Shown here: positions 28,101 to 41,700 of the stretch, one piece after another
Numbering within the stretch: the stretch's first letter is position 1
Layout: each line of letters starts with the position of its first letter
Source: Zingiber officinale
Taxonomy: Eukaryota; Streptophyta; Magnoliopsida; Zingiberales; Zingiberaceae
Direction of reading: 5' to 3'
Assembly: GCF_018446385.1 (NCBI RefSeq)
Contig: NC_056001.1
Span: 8,141,600 to 8,205,599 of the forward strand
DNA: 64,000 nt
The notes under the pieces: model-generated
The model's database searches: none
What the model saw: the letters and a program-made list of their open reading frames with translations, nothing else
Told to the model about the DNA's origin: nothing
Translations under genes and position numbers: made by a program

Positions 28101-29696
28101 TTTTTCTATAAGTACTGTTCGATTGCAAATATCAATTTTTTCTCCTATTTAAATCCTTGTTGTAGTAAGACTATCTGAGCAACAATTTGTCATAAGAGAG
28201 AGTATCTAGAAGAATTAAGGTGATATTGCTTCCATGCACTAACCACATGACTACTAGACTGAGAAATTAAAGAAAATTGAATGATGGAGGGTGGAACTTA
28301 AATTTATGATAGATTAAGGAAACCAACTCGTTTATATATATAAAGAAAATGTCTTACACAATCACTCATATCAAGTTCATTCTTTTAGCTATATACCCAT
28401 TTTAAATGATGATGTTCAGCAATTTCACATGTGAGTGATTCAATAATACATTTAAGTCCTCCTAGATCAAACAGTAGACCATGTGAAGAATATATCATTT
28501 GAAAAAAAAATAAAAATAATATCTAGAAAATTGGATCCAGAATTGCCAATGAGAATATACTACATTGCTAACTAGACGAGGTGTAATAAAAGCAATGGGT
28601 TGTCATTTCTAAAAGATATCCAAGGAGAGAAATTTACTAGGATCATCAAGAATAAACCTGATCCACTGAGGCCTGTGATCCACACAACACATCCTTTTTG
28701 CCCCAGCAACTTTTGCCGGTCAAGTTTTCCAACTGGACATTCATGCCATAAGATATTTGTTGATTTTCCAACAGTCGATAATACATGGGGGGATGCTCCT
28801 GCAAAGTTTCATGTATATGATAACTATAAATCTTAAAACAAGTTCACAGCATAACTGCATGTTATTATTTGCTTGAAGAATAACTGAGTTTCAATAGTGA
28901 AAATTCAGTCTAAAAATTAAACATTTTAAAGTAGTGGATTACATGAAAAAAACGATTTATGCACCAAAAAATTAAAAATCTCAAACTCAAGAAATAGTGG
29001 TGCGACAATAATTCTATACTCTGCAGATTCAATATTCACAAGTAAACTAAGATGCCGTTTTCCTCCAAATATATATATATATATTGAAAGTAAACGAATA
29101 TTCGGTAATATAGTCCTCAAAAGAAAAAAAAGAACATAAAAACACAACACTTCACATTTACCTCTTTTTTGTCAGAAATGAATTCGGTAAAATCTAGACA
29201 CTATTTAACCACAGTCGGCAACGTCCAATATGTAATTTGAATCAGATTACAACAAGGTCACCAGTGTCACTGGGACATGTTTTAGAAGCATGGACAATGC
29301 CACGAGTCTGCCAGTTTATCACACTTGAGGAATTATAGAAGAGCACAATCACAAATTTAAACAATAACCAGAAAAAAGTTTTTTTTTTTCACTAGCAATG
29401 CAACGCAATTGCAAGATACCCACTATAGAATTTGGATCCCACTTCCATCCATAACTGCGGTAGATCCCATCAGAGGCTAAACAAAGACTCAGCAAATTAT
29501 TATTACCAGTTCCAGTGGAATCACAGCACTGTTCCTCGCCGCGGGAAACCGCCTCGAGCCGAGGCGACGGATGTCTCAATCTAGCTGACCCGGGAGTGAT
29601 TACACTGCTCCGCCCAATACGCTTCTCCACTGAGACCACGGCACGACGAAACCCTAAGTTCGTTGTTGGGGGCTGAAGCGGTGCGGATGCGAACAT
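25160..29696 (-). CDS. APK: Adenylyl-sulfate kinase, plastid type
   Basis: Phosphorylates adenosine 5'-phosphosulfate to PAPS, the sulfate donor for glucosinolates, sulfated peptides and other products. Seven minus-strand exons: 29507-29696, 28658-28798, 26850-26999, 26542-26660, 26268-26352, 26101-26147 and 25160-25258. They total 831 nt (276 residues), with exact phases. Residues 1 to about 65 are Ser/Arg-rich and acid-poor, like a chloroplast transit peptide. The Walker A loop GLSGSGKST is at about 106-114, [10 protein letters not shown] follows, and then [14 protein letters not shown] and [20 protein letters not shown]. Cys84 (in NILWHEC) and Cys117 (in STLAC) have the 33-residue spacing of the regulatory disulfide of Arabidopsis APK1 (Cys86/Cys119). 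Redox control in the stroma is therefore inferred. Confidence 0.94.
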
Positions 29697-30891
29697 CTCT
29701 CTTCTTCTTCACTATCTCGAGCTCTTGGAGGAGACTAAGAAAGGAGTCGCATTGGAAGAGGGAGAGGAAGAGGGGGTATATAAGGAGAGCGAAGCCAGAA
29801 GACTCCGTGGCGAGAGCAGAGGCGGTGAATCTCGCCGGAGATGCGTCCTGGTGATGGCGACACCTTTCCAAAATTGCACTTTCAACCCTCGTTGCCTCTT
29901 GCCTGATATTCATGCCCCTAATTTGACTATTTCTCGTTTGCATCCCTATATTTAAACAATAGATATTTTGCCCCTCCCAGTTTCCAAATTGCACCAAATA
30001 ACCCAATTTACTACACTAATTAAATTGGTATTGGAAATTCATTTATATAATGGAATATACGAAGAATAGCTCTTCATTATTGTTATATAGAATCACAAAC
30101 ATAAAATAGTATATAAAATTATTATTTTAAAACTTTTTTTAAAATTTTATTCAATCAAATAAAAAGGAAATTATATGTATATGATAGTAAAAGATGATTA
30201 TTATCATCTCAAATATTTCTCGTAATATATTTTTAAATTATATAAAAAGAGATAAATCATAAGATTAATTTATAGTTGACAGTCAAAATATAAATATATA
30301 TATATATATATAAAAGGTGAGAAATTTTTTTTTACCATAATATATACCTATCGAAATTTGATCTCTATTTCATTATAAAAAATTTATGACCAACACCCTC
30401 ATATGTATATATTCTATATGAGGTGGTTTTTTCATATCAAAAGAGCCACTATCTATCAAGTTGGTTTCCACGAAGGCAAGCACTATATAAGAAAAAAGTG
30501 GCATCCATAACCTTAGTTGGCATTGCTTAGTGGACTCAATCCAAGTCGATGATTAAATTAATTAAACGATGGAACTTATCCACTTAGATACCATGAGGCA
30601 GCCACATCTCTTGATTTCAACCTTAGTTTAATCAAATTTTATCTTAAAATTAATATATATTTTAAATCTTAAAAATAACTTACATACTCTTTTACACTGA
30701 TTTATTAAAAGAATAAATAAACAATTTGAGTTAGAATTGTTCGATTTTGAACTGACGTTCGAGGTTTTGATATGAGATCGGACTCGACTCGAGTTCGGGC
30801 GTGGTGCGAATTTTAAAGTGCAGGATTGAGAAATTGCCAAAAGCAAGCCCGGACGCAGCGGCCGCACGGCACGGAGAAGAGAACCGTTCAA
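29697..30891. promoter_or_regulatory. Divergent intergenic region between APK and the 30.9-kb gene
   Basis: The two start codons face away from each other across 1.2 kb, so this holds both promoters. Near 29.8 kb it is GA-rich (GAGGGAGAGGAAGAGG) and on the APK strand probably forms a CT-rich 5' UTR. A (TA)n tract lies at about 30293-30313. No further gene is seen. Confidence 0.5.
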
Positions 30892-32512
30892 ATGGGCGAC
30901 GCCGATCTGGCTGTCGGCGGTGTTGGCAGCAGCAGTAGCAGCGAAGAGGACGGGGATGCTGACTGGAAAGCAGCCATCGACTCCGTTGCCGCAGTCAGCT
31001 ACGGCGTACCGGCCTCGAATGGTCGCCGGAAGCCCAGCAATTCCGACGCGGATTCCTCTTCCGACGAGGACAATAAGCACCACGACCGAAGGATGCTTTC
31101 CAAAGCCCCTAAGCTGAAGCTTTATCAGATAAAGGTGATTCTAGTGGTTTCGGGAAGGTTTTAGTGTTTACTGTCGCACATTGCTTGTTTGTTAAAATGC
31201 GGAAATGAAATGGGTTTAACGAGATTAATTTAATTGTTAATCCCAAAGCTTATGAAAGTCTTTTTCAAGATAGAATGTGGATTAATTAGATTAATTTAGT
31301 AGTTAATCAGTTGCATTCGCTAACTCCTACCTGGATGCCTTTTGCTCTTTCGAAACTGATTCATAGTCATTCTAACTGGCAACGTTGCTTGCATTAATAC
31401 ATGCTGAATGAATCATAATAGCATTATGCTAGAACTTTATGTATTAGTAATTAATTTTAGTTGGTAGTGAGTTCATCCTCTGTTAAAAGTTTATTGGATT
31501 CAAAACTCCTTGATACCAAACAATTCTGGATAATTCTCTAACTTTTATATCCATCAGTATTTTGTTTTTCTCTCCAAATGAGCTCGTTTGGCCATCAAAA
31601 TAATTGTACAACGAAGAAAGCGTTAAAATTTCTGAAACTATGTATTATGAGTTTGTAGAAAGCGAAGGAACACTGTTTAAACTCAAAAGTAGGTGCACCA
31701 TTTGGGAAATCTACCAAATTTCTTTTAGAACTATCCACAACTAAATAGAAATGACATGGAACAGAATCTGGAATTCCAACTCCTAAGTTTAACATCCCAA
31801 ACCAATTCATGTCCTTCCTATCATGATCTTATACCTTGGTGTAAGAGTTGTACAATTATTTGCAGGCCCAAAAACTTCTGGATGACCTATTGGATAAAAG
31901 CCTTGAGATGGTCAAAAGCTCTGGCTTCTCCGATGATGAAATTTCACAATCTAACGTAGCTGGTATTCGCCTATTCAGAAAATCAGCTCCTGGCATAATA
32001 GTGGATCCTGTTGGTATGCATTTTCATGTCTGATTTACATGTATTTTTAAAGAAAAACTACTCAAATAGTGTATTTCAAATTTGAAACTTCTTGCCCAGA
32101 TACATATAAATTGCCAACCAAGAAACCAAGAATCCTGCCAGGGGAAGAACTGAATGAGAAATCAAAGAAGGTTTTATGCTGTATGACCCATCTGCTGAAT
32201 TTTCTCATACTTGTTCCCCAACTCCTTGATAGGATGCATGAAAAATACCTTTTGCAGTTCAAAAGGAAAGTTCAATCTGTGGTCGTTGATGGCACTGATA
32301 TCATGGCTGCTGCAACAGAAGCATGCAGGCGATCCTTGGCCAGAGCTGAAGCTAAAGAAGGTGCAGCCAAGGCAGCAGCCAAGAAAGAGGAAGAGAGAGT
32401 TTCAGCATTGAAAAAGGCTAGGGGAGAGAAATGGCTCCCTTCTGTTGCAAAATATATGCTGAGTAAGCTTATTGGCACTTCTATGTTTAACAATAACACA
32501 TCAAGAAATTAG
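30892..32512 (+). CDS. Small acidic/lysine-rich protein of unknown function
   Basis: Four plus-strand exons, 30892-31134, 31866-32013, 32100-32170 and 32258-32512, join in phase to 717 nt (238 residues). I do not recognise a characterised family. It may be related to the DUF3807/FAM204A-type proteins, but this is from memory only. Residues about 10-75 are Ser/Asp/Glu-rich with a DADSSSDEDNKHHDRR patch followed by basic KAPKLKLYQIK, suggesting a nuclear protein. The middle part (QKLLDDLLDKSLEMV) is helical. The C-terminal third is an Ala/Lys/Glu coiled-coil-like helix (EAKEGAAKAAAKKEEERVSA) ending in GEKWLPSVAKYML. The final 12 residues are uncertain because a GTAAGC donor near 32463 could start another intron. 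The first ATG in good context was chosen. Confidence 0.75.
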
Positions 32513-33436
32513 ATAGCCACTGAAGATGGATTTGGCACCGCAGGCATGGAGCAGTCAGCAGTTCATAAACTGAAGGGAGACTCGTCTAGAGAAGGGAGAT
32601 GCTAGTATTGAGTTCAATTTATTTGTAGAAGACTCCTTCCAGTGTTTTCTAAATTGGCTTTCACCAGGACTCAGGAACATTTCTGGTGTAACTTTTCAAG
32701 AGCTCTTGTGTGCTCGTACTCTCTGCTTTTGCATAGCCTCAATCTATCTTGTTCATGGTGAATGGTTTCTTAGAGCATTACTGGCATTCTGTGCTTGTAT
32801 TGTTGGCTGATGGTGGTGATAGGCTCCAGAAAGTATGTCATATTTGACCAACTAATTCTGAAGATGACCTACTTAACACCATCCCTTGTGATTTACTTAT
32901 GTGAATTTTATCGTGGGATCAATGGTATTCGATACTGGACTGTATGAGATAAATGACATTATCTTTTTATTTTGCTCCAATTAATGTATTTCTAACCAAT
33001 GAGCTTAAGAAATTCAAAGGAGATAAATATTAAGATAAACAGAGCGGAAACGTAGAGACCAATTGAAACGAGAGGGAGAAAAAATAAACAGAATTTTTTT
33101 ATATCAAGACTCTGTTATTTGGTAATTGATATAGAAAATGAATGTAACGGGTAAAAAAAAATTATAAAATCGTTTTTAAAAATTTGGATGAGAATTTAAG
33201 AACTTTTATGTTATTAATTATAGAAGAAGAAAAAAGAAGATAAAGCTCATTTTGCACGAGTTCATGTCCGTGAGGATCAGAATCCCCAGATCCATTTTGG
33301 AGCAGCGCAGGCGTTCTGGAATCCGTTCGTTGTCGAGCTCGTTTCGCTTCGCCAGCAAACAATACAGACAGCTGACGACGAGAAGGGAGGCGACCGTTTC
33401 CATTGACAGGGCTCTCTTCCGTCTATTTGCTCTCAG
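32513..33436. other. Intergenic DNA: 3' UTR then promoter
   Basis: About 450 bases downstream of the 30.9-kb gene look like its 3' UTR. The remainder leads into the 5' UTR of the syntaxin-like gene, with a GC-rich stretch from about 33260. No other gene is seen. Confidence 0.45.
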
Positions 33437-34903
33437 ATGGCGACAAACTTCGAACGGTGGGAGAAGGATCCCTTTTTCGCCGCCGCGGAGGAAGTCCAGA
33501 ATTCCGCCGATCGGTGAGCCTGCCCTTTGGATAATTTTCCCCTCGCGTTCTAGTTAGGGTTTTCCCGCTGATTAGTTGTTGGCTCTTCGATTTCTCGATT
33601 GGTAGGTTGGAATCCGTCTACAGACAGTTCGTCCACGAGCGGGAGAACGCTTCGAAGTCCTCTGGTGGAGTCCAGTTCTCTTCCGGCGAGCTTAAAAGGG
33701 AGCTTCACACAGTTCTTGGGACCGCGAAATGGCAGGTATTAATTGAACATTTTTAGCAATTCCTTCGAGTTTGTGTATTTCCTTTTTAATATCTCCTGAG
33801 AGTTTTGTTTTGAGGAAATGGGACAAAATCCGATTTTGGTTTGCTAATTCTCAGCTAGAAGAGCTTGAAAATGCTGTGAAGTTAAATGATGAGGCTTTGT
33901 CAGCTGGAGAAGATGCGAGAGCTCGGCATGGTGAATTTGTATCGGCTATTGGAAATAAGATCTTGGCAGTGGAGGATTTTGTCAGGGGAACAAATCAGGA
34001 AACTGGCAAGAGTGCCCTTACATGGGTTCAGTTGGATGAACGTGAACGGGATGAACTTGCTAAGTTCTTATCTAGTCCCTCTTCGAAGGAAAGGAAAGAA
34101 AACATCTCATTGGCTAATAATGGGAGTGACTGGAATGATTTTTCCACAAAGAATATAGAGGCTTTGATTAACCGTTCCAAGAATTCTTTTTACTCAAATG
34201 AGTTGGAGAATGGCCAAGTATATGCATATCCTAGATCAGCTAGCTGTGCTGGTGATCTTGGAGCGTGCAAAATAACAATCCGTAGTGAAGGTGAAGATAC
34301 TTCTGAGAAATCATCAGATGATCGGCCTAACCTCCCAACTCCACGAGTACTCAGCTTTTCTGCATTGTCCAACGCACTTGATTCAAGATCTAATATGCGA
34401 TGGTGCAAATATGAATTTGCTAAGTGGAGTGCTCCGAACCAACATAATCTGATAGAATCGGCTCCCTTGGGAAATCATGAACCACATCAAGTGAGTAACT
34501 TGTTGCCACCCACATTCACAAAGTGTTCTAGATTTGATTGCTTTATAAATTATCTTGAATTTTTAGATAACCCTTTTTTTTTTTTTTGCCACAGATATAC
34601 AATCCATATTATGAAAGAAGTAAGAGCAACCTTAGTCGATACGCACGAGTAACATATAATAATCATCTTTATCGATATCTTGGAGCTTTTCAAAGGCTAT
34701 TACTTAGGTTACAATATCAAGTTCAATATGGTTACCGTATCAAGTTCATTCTTTGGGTGACTTTTGTTATTTCATTGATTGGTAGGATACTTTTCTTTCA
34801 TTCTTTATGCAGCTACTTTTGTTGTTTCATTGTCTTACTCATCTAATAAATATATACCACTCTGAAACATGCAGTCATATTTGCCCTATATGCCAACAAG
34901 TGA
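33437..34903 (+). CDS. Syntaxin-6 N-terminal-domain protein with C-terminal membrane anchor
   Basis: Probably acts in trans-Golgi or endosomal trafficking. Five plus-strand exons: 33437-33513, 33606-33735, 33855-34490, 34595-34781 and 34875-34903. They total 1059 nt (352 residues), with exact phases. Residues 1 to about 110 match the syntaxin-6 N-terminal helical bundle: FERWEKDPFFAAAEEVQNSA, then SVYRQFVHERENASKSS, LHTVLGTAKWQLEELENAV and WVQLDERERDELAKFL. A long polar Ser/Asn-rich linker follows. The C-terminus carries an anchor, about residues 330-349, with FILWVTFVISLIVIFALYAN and stop. I see no SNARE heptad motif between linker and anchor, as in the plant 'Syntaxin/t-SNARE family' proteins like Arabidopsis At1g27700 (from memory). 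Such proteins may be regulators rather than true SNAREs. Confidence 0.85.
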
Positions 34904-37900
34904 AATTTACCAACTCCTTTGGCTCATGGAAGCAATTAATCAGCTTAGGTAATTTTATATCTTACACCACCTTTATGCAACTGTCCTTTTTTTTTTTTGA
35001 CAAATTCATGCTGGTAAAATTCACATGATTTTATTTGTTATTGTTATCATAAAATTAGCCGGAATTACTGCTACCACACCATTACTAAAACTGTGAGTAC
35101 CAACTAATTGGGATCAGCTTCATGGGTCTTATTTCTCCATTTAACTCTGTAAGAGTATGTTTTATTGGAATGCTGAAGATAAACTAGTTGGACTTGGAAA
35201 TATGAAAATGACTGCAACAAGGTTTATACTGGTTCTATGGCGCTGGCAGTGGGGTGCCACATTATTCCTAGTAGCGAACAACTGAAGTAATCAATTTGCC
35301 TCTTGGCTCTGTTTTTTAATCATTCAAATAATATAAAATAATTGGCTTCAATGTTTCCCTTGAACTATTAATGTAAATTTTAATTTTGCATTGTATATAC
35401 CATGTATCTATCTATATGCAGCTATAATGATTTTAGAATATATTTCTTTTTACAGGATACCATGCAATTTAATTTGTCTACACACTTTAGAAGAATGCAC
35501 ATTAAGTAGTAGCAAAGGGCACAACAATTACTGGAAACTTTGGCTTTCTCTTAGCTTGCAACTAGTCTGAGATTATTTTGAGCTTGCAACTAGCTCCTCT
35601 TCTAGCAATTGATACTTTTTGGAAGAAAATCTCTCCATTTGAAACATTTATCATCCAGTCCTGTGTGATTATGAGAGAATACCTGGATGTTGAGGAACAT
35701 GATGGTTATAGATAGACTACAAAAATCTCATTAAAAACATGAAGCCTAAGACAGCAACAATGAAAACCAAGACATAATACCAGTGCAACAACATAAACAT
35801 CAGTCATTTGGGATTGACCTTTAAGTAGTTGTTGGTTGGACTGTGATTATTGAAGGTGAAGTTGATGGCGATCTTCAGAGTACTTGATATCCAAAAAGGT
35901 GAAATTGCTGTTGCTCTTCAAAAATCTTGATATAATCTTCTTTAGCTCCCCCTTATATTGAAGGTATTGTAGGATTCTAATTTTTTGCTAGGATGGATGA
36001 AAATTTTCAAGAGGTTGCAAAGTAAAATAGATCGATGATGAAGCATAGAAAAAATAATTGATATTAGAATTCCAATTATACACTCAGAGAGGGGAGAATG
36101 TTGATAAGTGACTCTATTTCTGGTCTTATAATTGGCACTTGGTAATGGAAAATAGTGGGAGAGGGTGGGTGAACTTACTGCAGGCTGAAAGACCAGTATG
36201 GTGCGAGGCTTAGAGTTAAGAGAGGTGGGTATAGGACAGCGGAAATCTGTCATACTTCATCCCATTGTCATACTTATGTTGCCTTAAGAGGGACCATGAC
36301 ACCTCCGGCAAGGTTGCTGTCCAGCAATCCCTCTCATACAGGATAATTCTCGAATGTAAATGACCACATCTCATACATGGGAACTGGCCACTTCATTTGA
36401 GGGTTGGGCAAGTGTTTGCAAAGAGGGCTCGGTGTTGAGGAAAGATGCTTGGGTTGTAGAAGATTGTGTAGATGGGTAGTTCCCTCTTTGGTGTTCCTGC
36501 AGGAGATGGGATATTTGAAACTTGGAGAAGAAAACTCGTGGACTGCTGCTACAAATGGGTACAAAACAAGGTTGCCTTTTTGATGTGTTTTTTGACATGA
36601 ACAAGGATGGATGAGGGGAGACAAGTAATCATGCAAAGGAAAGAAAATTACAATTTCATGAGCGACCAAAGTAGGGGAAATAGTTGATGCGAAATAATTT
36701 ATTATTCTATAATGTTCTTGACATATTGCTGATATTCATATTTATAGCCCTTAAACATAATTAGATCAGTCTACTCATTTATAGCCCTTAAACATAATTA
36801 GATCAGTCTAAAACTTGAGTAGAAGAATAGACATCTTTAGATTAAGATATATCTGATATTTCTATCTAACAATGATGATGACCGTTTCTTGAAAGTAGTG
36901 CGGTCAAGTGGGTCAATCAGTGGTGGGGTGAGTCCACCCACCAAAAAGCCTATCATATGGCGGGGAGGGACGGGCTAGGAAATCCCTAATCCAACCCAAG
37001 GCTAGTTGCAAGTTAAGTGGGTCCGACTTCATAAATTTGCAAATTCTTCCTCAACTAGTTAACAGAATGAAATTGGTTGATATCATGACGATAATAGGTA
37101 GTATAGTTATCATTATGGAAGAAGTTGATCGTTGAAATGATAATTGATACTATAGAAGTACAAACGATCAATTCTTTTTCTACATCGGAATCCTTAAAAG
37201 AGGTCCACAGGCTCATATGGACTTTTGTACCCACTTTAAGTCTACGAGTCTGCTAAAAAATATAGATTTAGAAAAGGTTGAAATTTTAGATTTGGGTTGC
37301 GGATTAAGCAGGTCAAGCCCACAAATCCATTGAGTTTTCCACTTTAGTATTAAATTTTGGAAGAAAAAAAATTTCAACCTACGAGCCAATCCGAGCCCAC
37401 CACGGGCCGGATCACCTGGGCCCATGACTCGCGTGGGTCAGCCTGCTTGGATCCATTTTAAAATGGATTGATAAAATTTCATCCCAATTCACTTAAATTT
37501 TTGGTTGTAGCAGGCCTACTTGACGGGCCCAATACAAATTGACGGCTCTACTTGAAAGAGAAAGGTTTTCTTTAGATTTATAGTTTGTAGAATTTTAAGC
37601 ATCTAGATAAGATTCCCAACCTCTCCTAAACATTATAGGAGATGAGGTGGTTTGAGAATGCTGAGCTTGAAGAAGCATGTGACGGGTCAAGGAGTATATA
37701 TCCATTTTGAAATTTCTGCGTGTCAAGAACTAGATTTTGTTACTTTGCTGGACAAGCTAAGCACTTATTTACTTTCTCCATTGCAGGAATTAGCGCAAGC
37801 TAGTGACTTCTATAAGTATTCAATGAAGAATTTCTTCCAATGCAATTTGTAATCGTTTTATTCAAGCATTTTCAAGGAAATAATCTGTAAGACAGTAGCT

Positions 37901-38796
37901 GAGCTCGATGGAGCAACGCGGCTTCCATCACTTGAGAAAAGTTGATAGTGTCTTCTCCAAATTAAATACTCAGCCTCGCGAAATGGACTGTTGTGGTTGT
38001 TGGTTTGAGTGACATGGCATCAGTAAGTGGCTCTTAGTCATGTCTATTAATTTTTAGACAATCAAAAGGACTTGTATAATTCTGACAACTAAACTTTGAA
38101 ACTATTAGGAACTTGATGTTTGACACCTTACTATGGCCCATGAAATATGCCTAAGATGATTTATTTTGACTTCCTTGCAAATATTAGGCAGTGTTTTGTT
38201 GGTATTTTTCATTTGATACATTATTTGGTTGGTATGTTTCACACCCATTTTTTTTTTCCAAAAAGAAAATATCATTTATGGAAAAATAGAAAATGTCAAA
38301 GTCATTTTCTATCCATCAATATTTGGCTAATAGAGAAATGTCTAAACTCATTTTCTATCCATCAATATTTGGCCAGGATTCTGGAGTGGGTGTATTTTGT
38401 TTTTATACTGGAAAGGCCTGATCTGGGAGCTATTCTACAGAGGCCGTATTCGCGTGATTTCAGGGTCACTTATCTATTAAAATAACTTTAAAATCTAACC
38501 AAATTACACGTAGTGCGCGTTTAAGGCAGTTTACTTGAACTAGTTCAAGAGATCAACTGTCACCTGCCTTAAACAAAGAGGTAGTGGTTGCACACTGACT
38601 ACTATTGACTGGTGAACACAAATGTACTTTATTTGGAAGTCCGATTTTAGGCATACCAATTATTTTTTATTCTGCTACACAGCTATCATACTGCATTTGC
38701 CCAGTAATGCCAATGGATTGTGCGGGCATCAAAAGAATGATTGTGCAAAGCAAAAGAGGGAACAACTACACCAACTTATCAAATGTACGTGACTCA
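34904..38796. other. Intergenic DNA between the syntaxin-like and BPA1-like genes
   Basis: 3.9 kb between two converging genes. No supportable gene. Around 36.9-37.6 kb there are scattered GGGTC, GGGCCCG and CCACCCACC motifs resembling GC-rich hAT non-autonomous elements, but I could not pair terminal repeats or a target duplication. A 34-bp tandem duplication lies at 36740-36810. Open frames of up to about 110 codons here lack domains. Confidence 0.4.
36740..36810. repeat. 34-bp direct duplication
   Basis: Two identical 34-base units, each starting ATTTATAGCCCTTAAACATA, occupy 36740-36773 and 36777-36810, with a 3-base spacer. It is a simple recent local duplication. Confidence 0.85.
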
Positions 38797-41700
38797 CTAG
38801 GTCCGCAACTTCAGCTCATCCATAGAATACACAGGCACAGTCGGAGGTTCACTTGGCAATGAGTCGTTGAGGTGAACCTTTGCATAGTCACTCACAATCC
38901 CACTTTTCTCGGTCCAAAACAAGTCCTTCCTTTCCTCTTCAGCCTTCTCCACCTTCTCCCTAGTCATCATGCTAACATCCTCAGCTGCCTTCATTACTTT
39001 GCCAAGTGCACTTGAGATCCAGGATGCACCGGTTGAGACATAGCTGTTGCTCAAAACAGCTGTTCCAGCGGTTGTGGCTGTTTGCTCAGCAGTGGCAAGG
39101 GCTGACCTTGTGATCCCCGATACTTGGAATCGCTCATCTACCTCCCTGACCTTCCCGCTGACCATGGCCATACCAGTGCTTAGCTTCTCACTGAGACCAA
39201 TCCTCTTGTCCAGAGACGCAACTGTAGCTGAGGCAGTGAACAGAAGTTGGTGCTGCTCATCAAAGGATTTGGCTTTCTGGAGTGCATCCTTACTGAGAAC
39301 AAAGCCCTTGGCCAACATGCTACTTACCACATCCTCTGCCTTCTGCACTGCCGCACTGGTAGATGAAGATTTCCCCTCCTTTCAGGTGTAAACAGTCATG
39401 ATTAAAAGAAAACAAAAATGAAAAAGGAGAAGCACCTCATACTTGGTAATCAAATAACAGCTAAATTATCATTTCAGAGAAAACAGATAAACACAAAGTT
39501 GCCTTCGAATGAGGTTCAGTGCCTCACATTTCCTTAGAGTTTGCACTTAGAAGATGAACAAAATGCTCAAAGATGGACAAAATGCCCTTTGAGATTTCTT
39601 TAGATCTATTACATAGCCATGAAAAGATTCTCTTTCAGTTTCTATAACATAGGCTCTGTTAGTATTTACAACCCTACAATTTTGGCCAGTTCAGGAATTC
39701 TTATAATTAGAAACCCTTCTCATAAGTCACTACCACTTAACTAATTGGAGCAAAAGGTAATATCGCTCGGCCCAAAAGACCTAGTTTTGTCGGCCTTATG
39801 GCTAGATATAGATAGATAAATCATAGGAAACATTTTGCCTTAACACCCTTTGCAAGGGGAGATATACCAACAAGGCATTTTGCACCCGTTGAAAATTGAC
39901 CTCAAAACCTATTGGACAAACACTCATGTGATCAGCACTACCACTTAACTAATGGACAAGTATATCATGGATGCATAAAATCAATTTTCTACCATTCCAA
40001 TAAGCCATTGCCCTAAATATTCAAGAAAAATTCTAGTCTAGTCAAATGTTGACTTTAAAATGCATATGACTTTGCCACACTAACAACCATAAATTTCAAA
40101 ATGACAATATATATATACAAATCAATTCATTTATCAAAATATTTCATCTACAAAATATTATTTTGTGCGATAATTTAATTTTAAAGAGAACACTTAATCC
40201 TACATTTTATAAAAATGAATTTTAATAAATATAATAATGATTTTATATTTATCTTATGTAGCTTTTCATTGACCCAAATGACACAATCTATTTGACACGA
40301 TTAACATGACATCAAACAAATTGCCACCCTTAGTAATAAGGAATGGAAAGCTTCATAAAAAGCCATAGGAGTGAGCAGCAACTGTAACAAGAACAACTTA
40401 CTAATGTCTGCCTGTAAGCTTCAGGAGGCAACTTGTAATTTGGCGCTGGTGAAACTGCAACAGCACGATCAGCAATAGTTGCTCCCTGTATTTATACAGT
40501 ACAAACAGATTTACTATCTTGTTGTTTCGATTGCAAAAAGGCATAAAGCATCCTTTTCAGATATAGGAGAAATAAGGAGTTATTATCATAAGTTCAACTC
40601 AACGTAAGAAGAACTGCAGTTTCTGCACCCTGTGACTCTTTGAAAGTGACGTATGCACATTGAGTATCTTCTGATTCACTGCCAAGAAGAAATCTCCTAT
40701 TTCAACATCGTTTCCTAATTCATAAACTTCACAGATACCATAAAAGTTCTAGAAACGTAAATAAAATAACCTTTGCATCTCAACATAATCAATACCCCCT
40801 GAGAAGGAAAAGAATTCTTGTACATCTCTTTGAGATGCTAACAAAGAAATGTTGCTTATTTTCACTGTCTTCGCCTGTGGAAAAAAGGAGAAGAGTCCGA
40901 TATTCAGCTTTGAACAGAAACAAACTTAGCATCTTTATAGTTTACTTAAGCACAGAATCAAAATTTACCAACTAGATTGATAAGTCAGATGAAAGAAACA
41001 ACATTAGTGAAGAGAAGAGTTCAATGTTCAGTTGTGAACAGCAATGATCTCACAAAATTTTGTAGTTTAATAAACATAAAATCAAGTTTAACAAGAAGAC
41101 AATGATAAATCACATCACCACTCGGGGAAAAAGAGATGATAGTAACCATTGAACACAAATCATTCTGAAAAAGATAGAACTAATCATTCTGCATCACGAA
41201 CTGTAATATGACAATTCATTGTCAGATCAGGCTGCCAATACATTTTTTTTTCACTGAGATACAAGGGCATGAAACAGAACCACAAAATTTACAACTTAAA
41301 AGATATCCATAAATATTGATCATCCGGGCAGAAGTAGGTGCACCATACAGTTTTCTCTTCTTAGTAATAACTAATCGGCAGGTACCACTCTCTGGATTCA
41401 ACAACCAGATTAAAACGATTTGAGTAAACTTCTCCTTTTTGGTTTCTGCCTCAGATTTCGGTCGCAGGGGCAGTAAAGCACAAAAATCAGAATAAAATAA
41501 AGCAAGCTGAACTAGAGCTAATCGATTGACTAGTTAATCGATGAATCATATTACCCTTATTAGGGTGTGTTTGGTTTAAGTTATCATGTATAACTTTGGT
41601 TATGTGATTACCAGGTAATCACATAACCAAGGTTATGGGGAATAAAATATAATCAAATGTTGTTTGGTTCAATTTAGGTAATGCAACAAAAACATGTTTG

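Noticed and set aside
36900-37560. GC-rich segment resembling a non-autonomous hAT element
   Set aside because: Only scattered motif similarity. I could not pair terminal inverted repeats or an 8-bp duplication, so it was not listed as an element.
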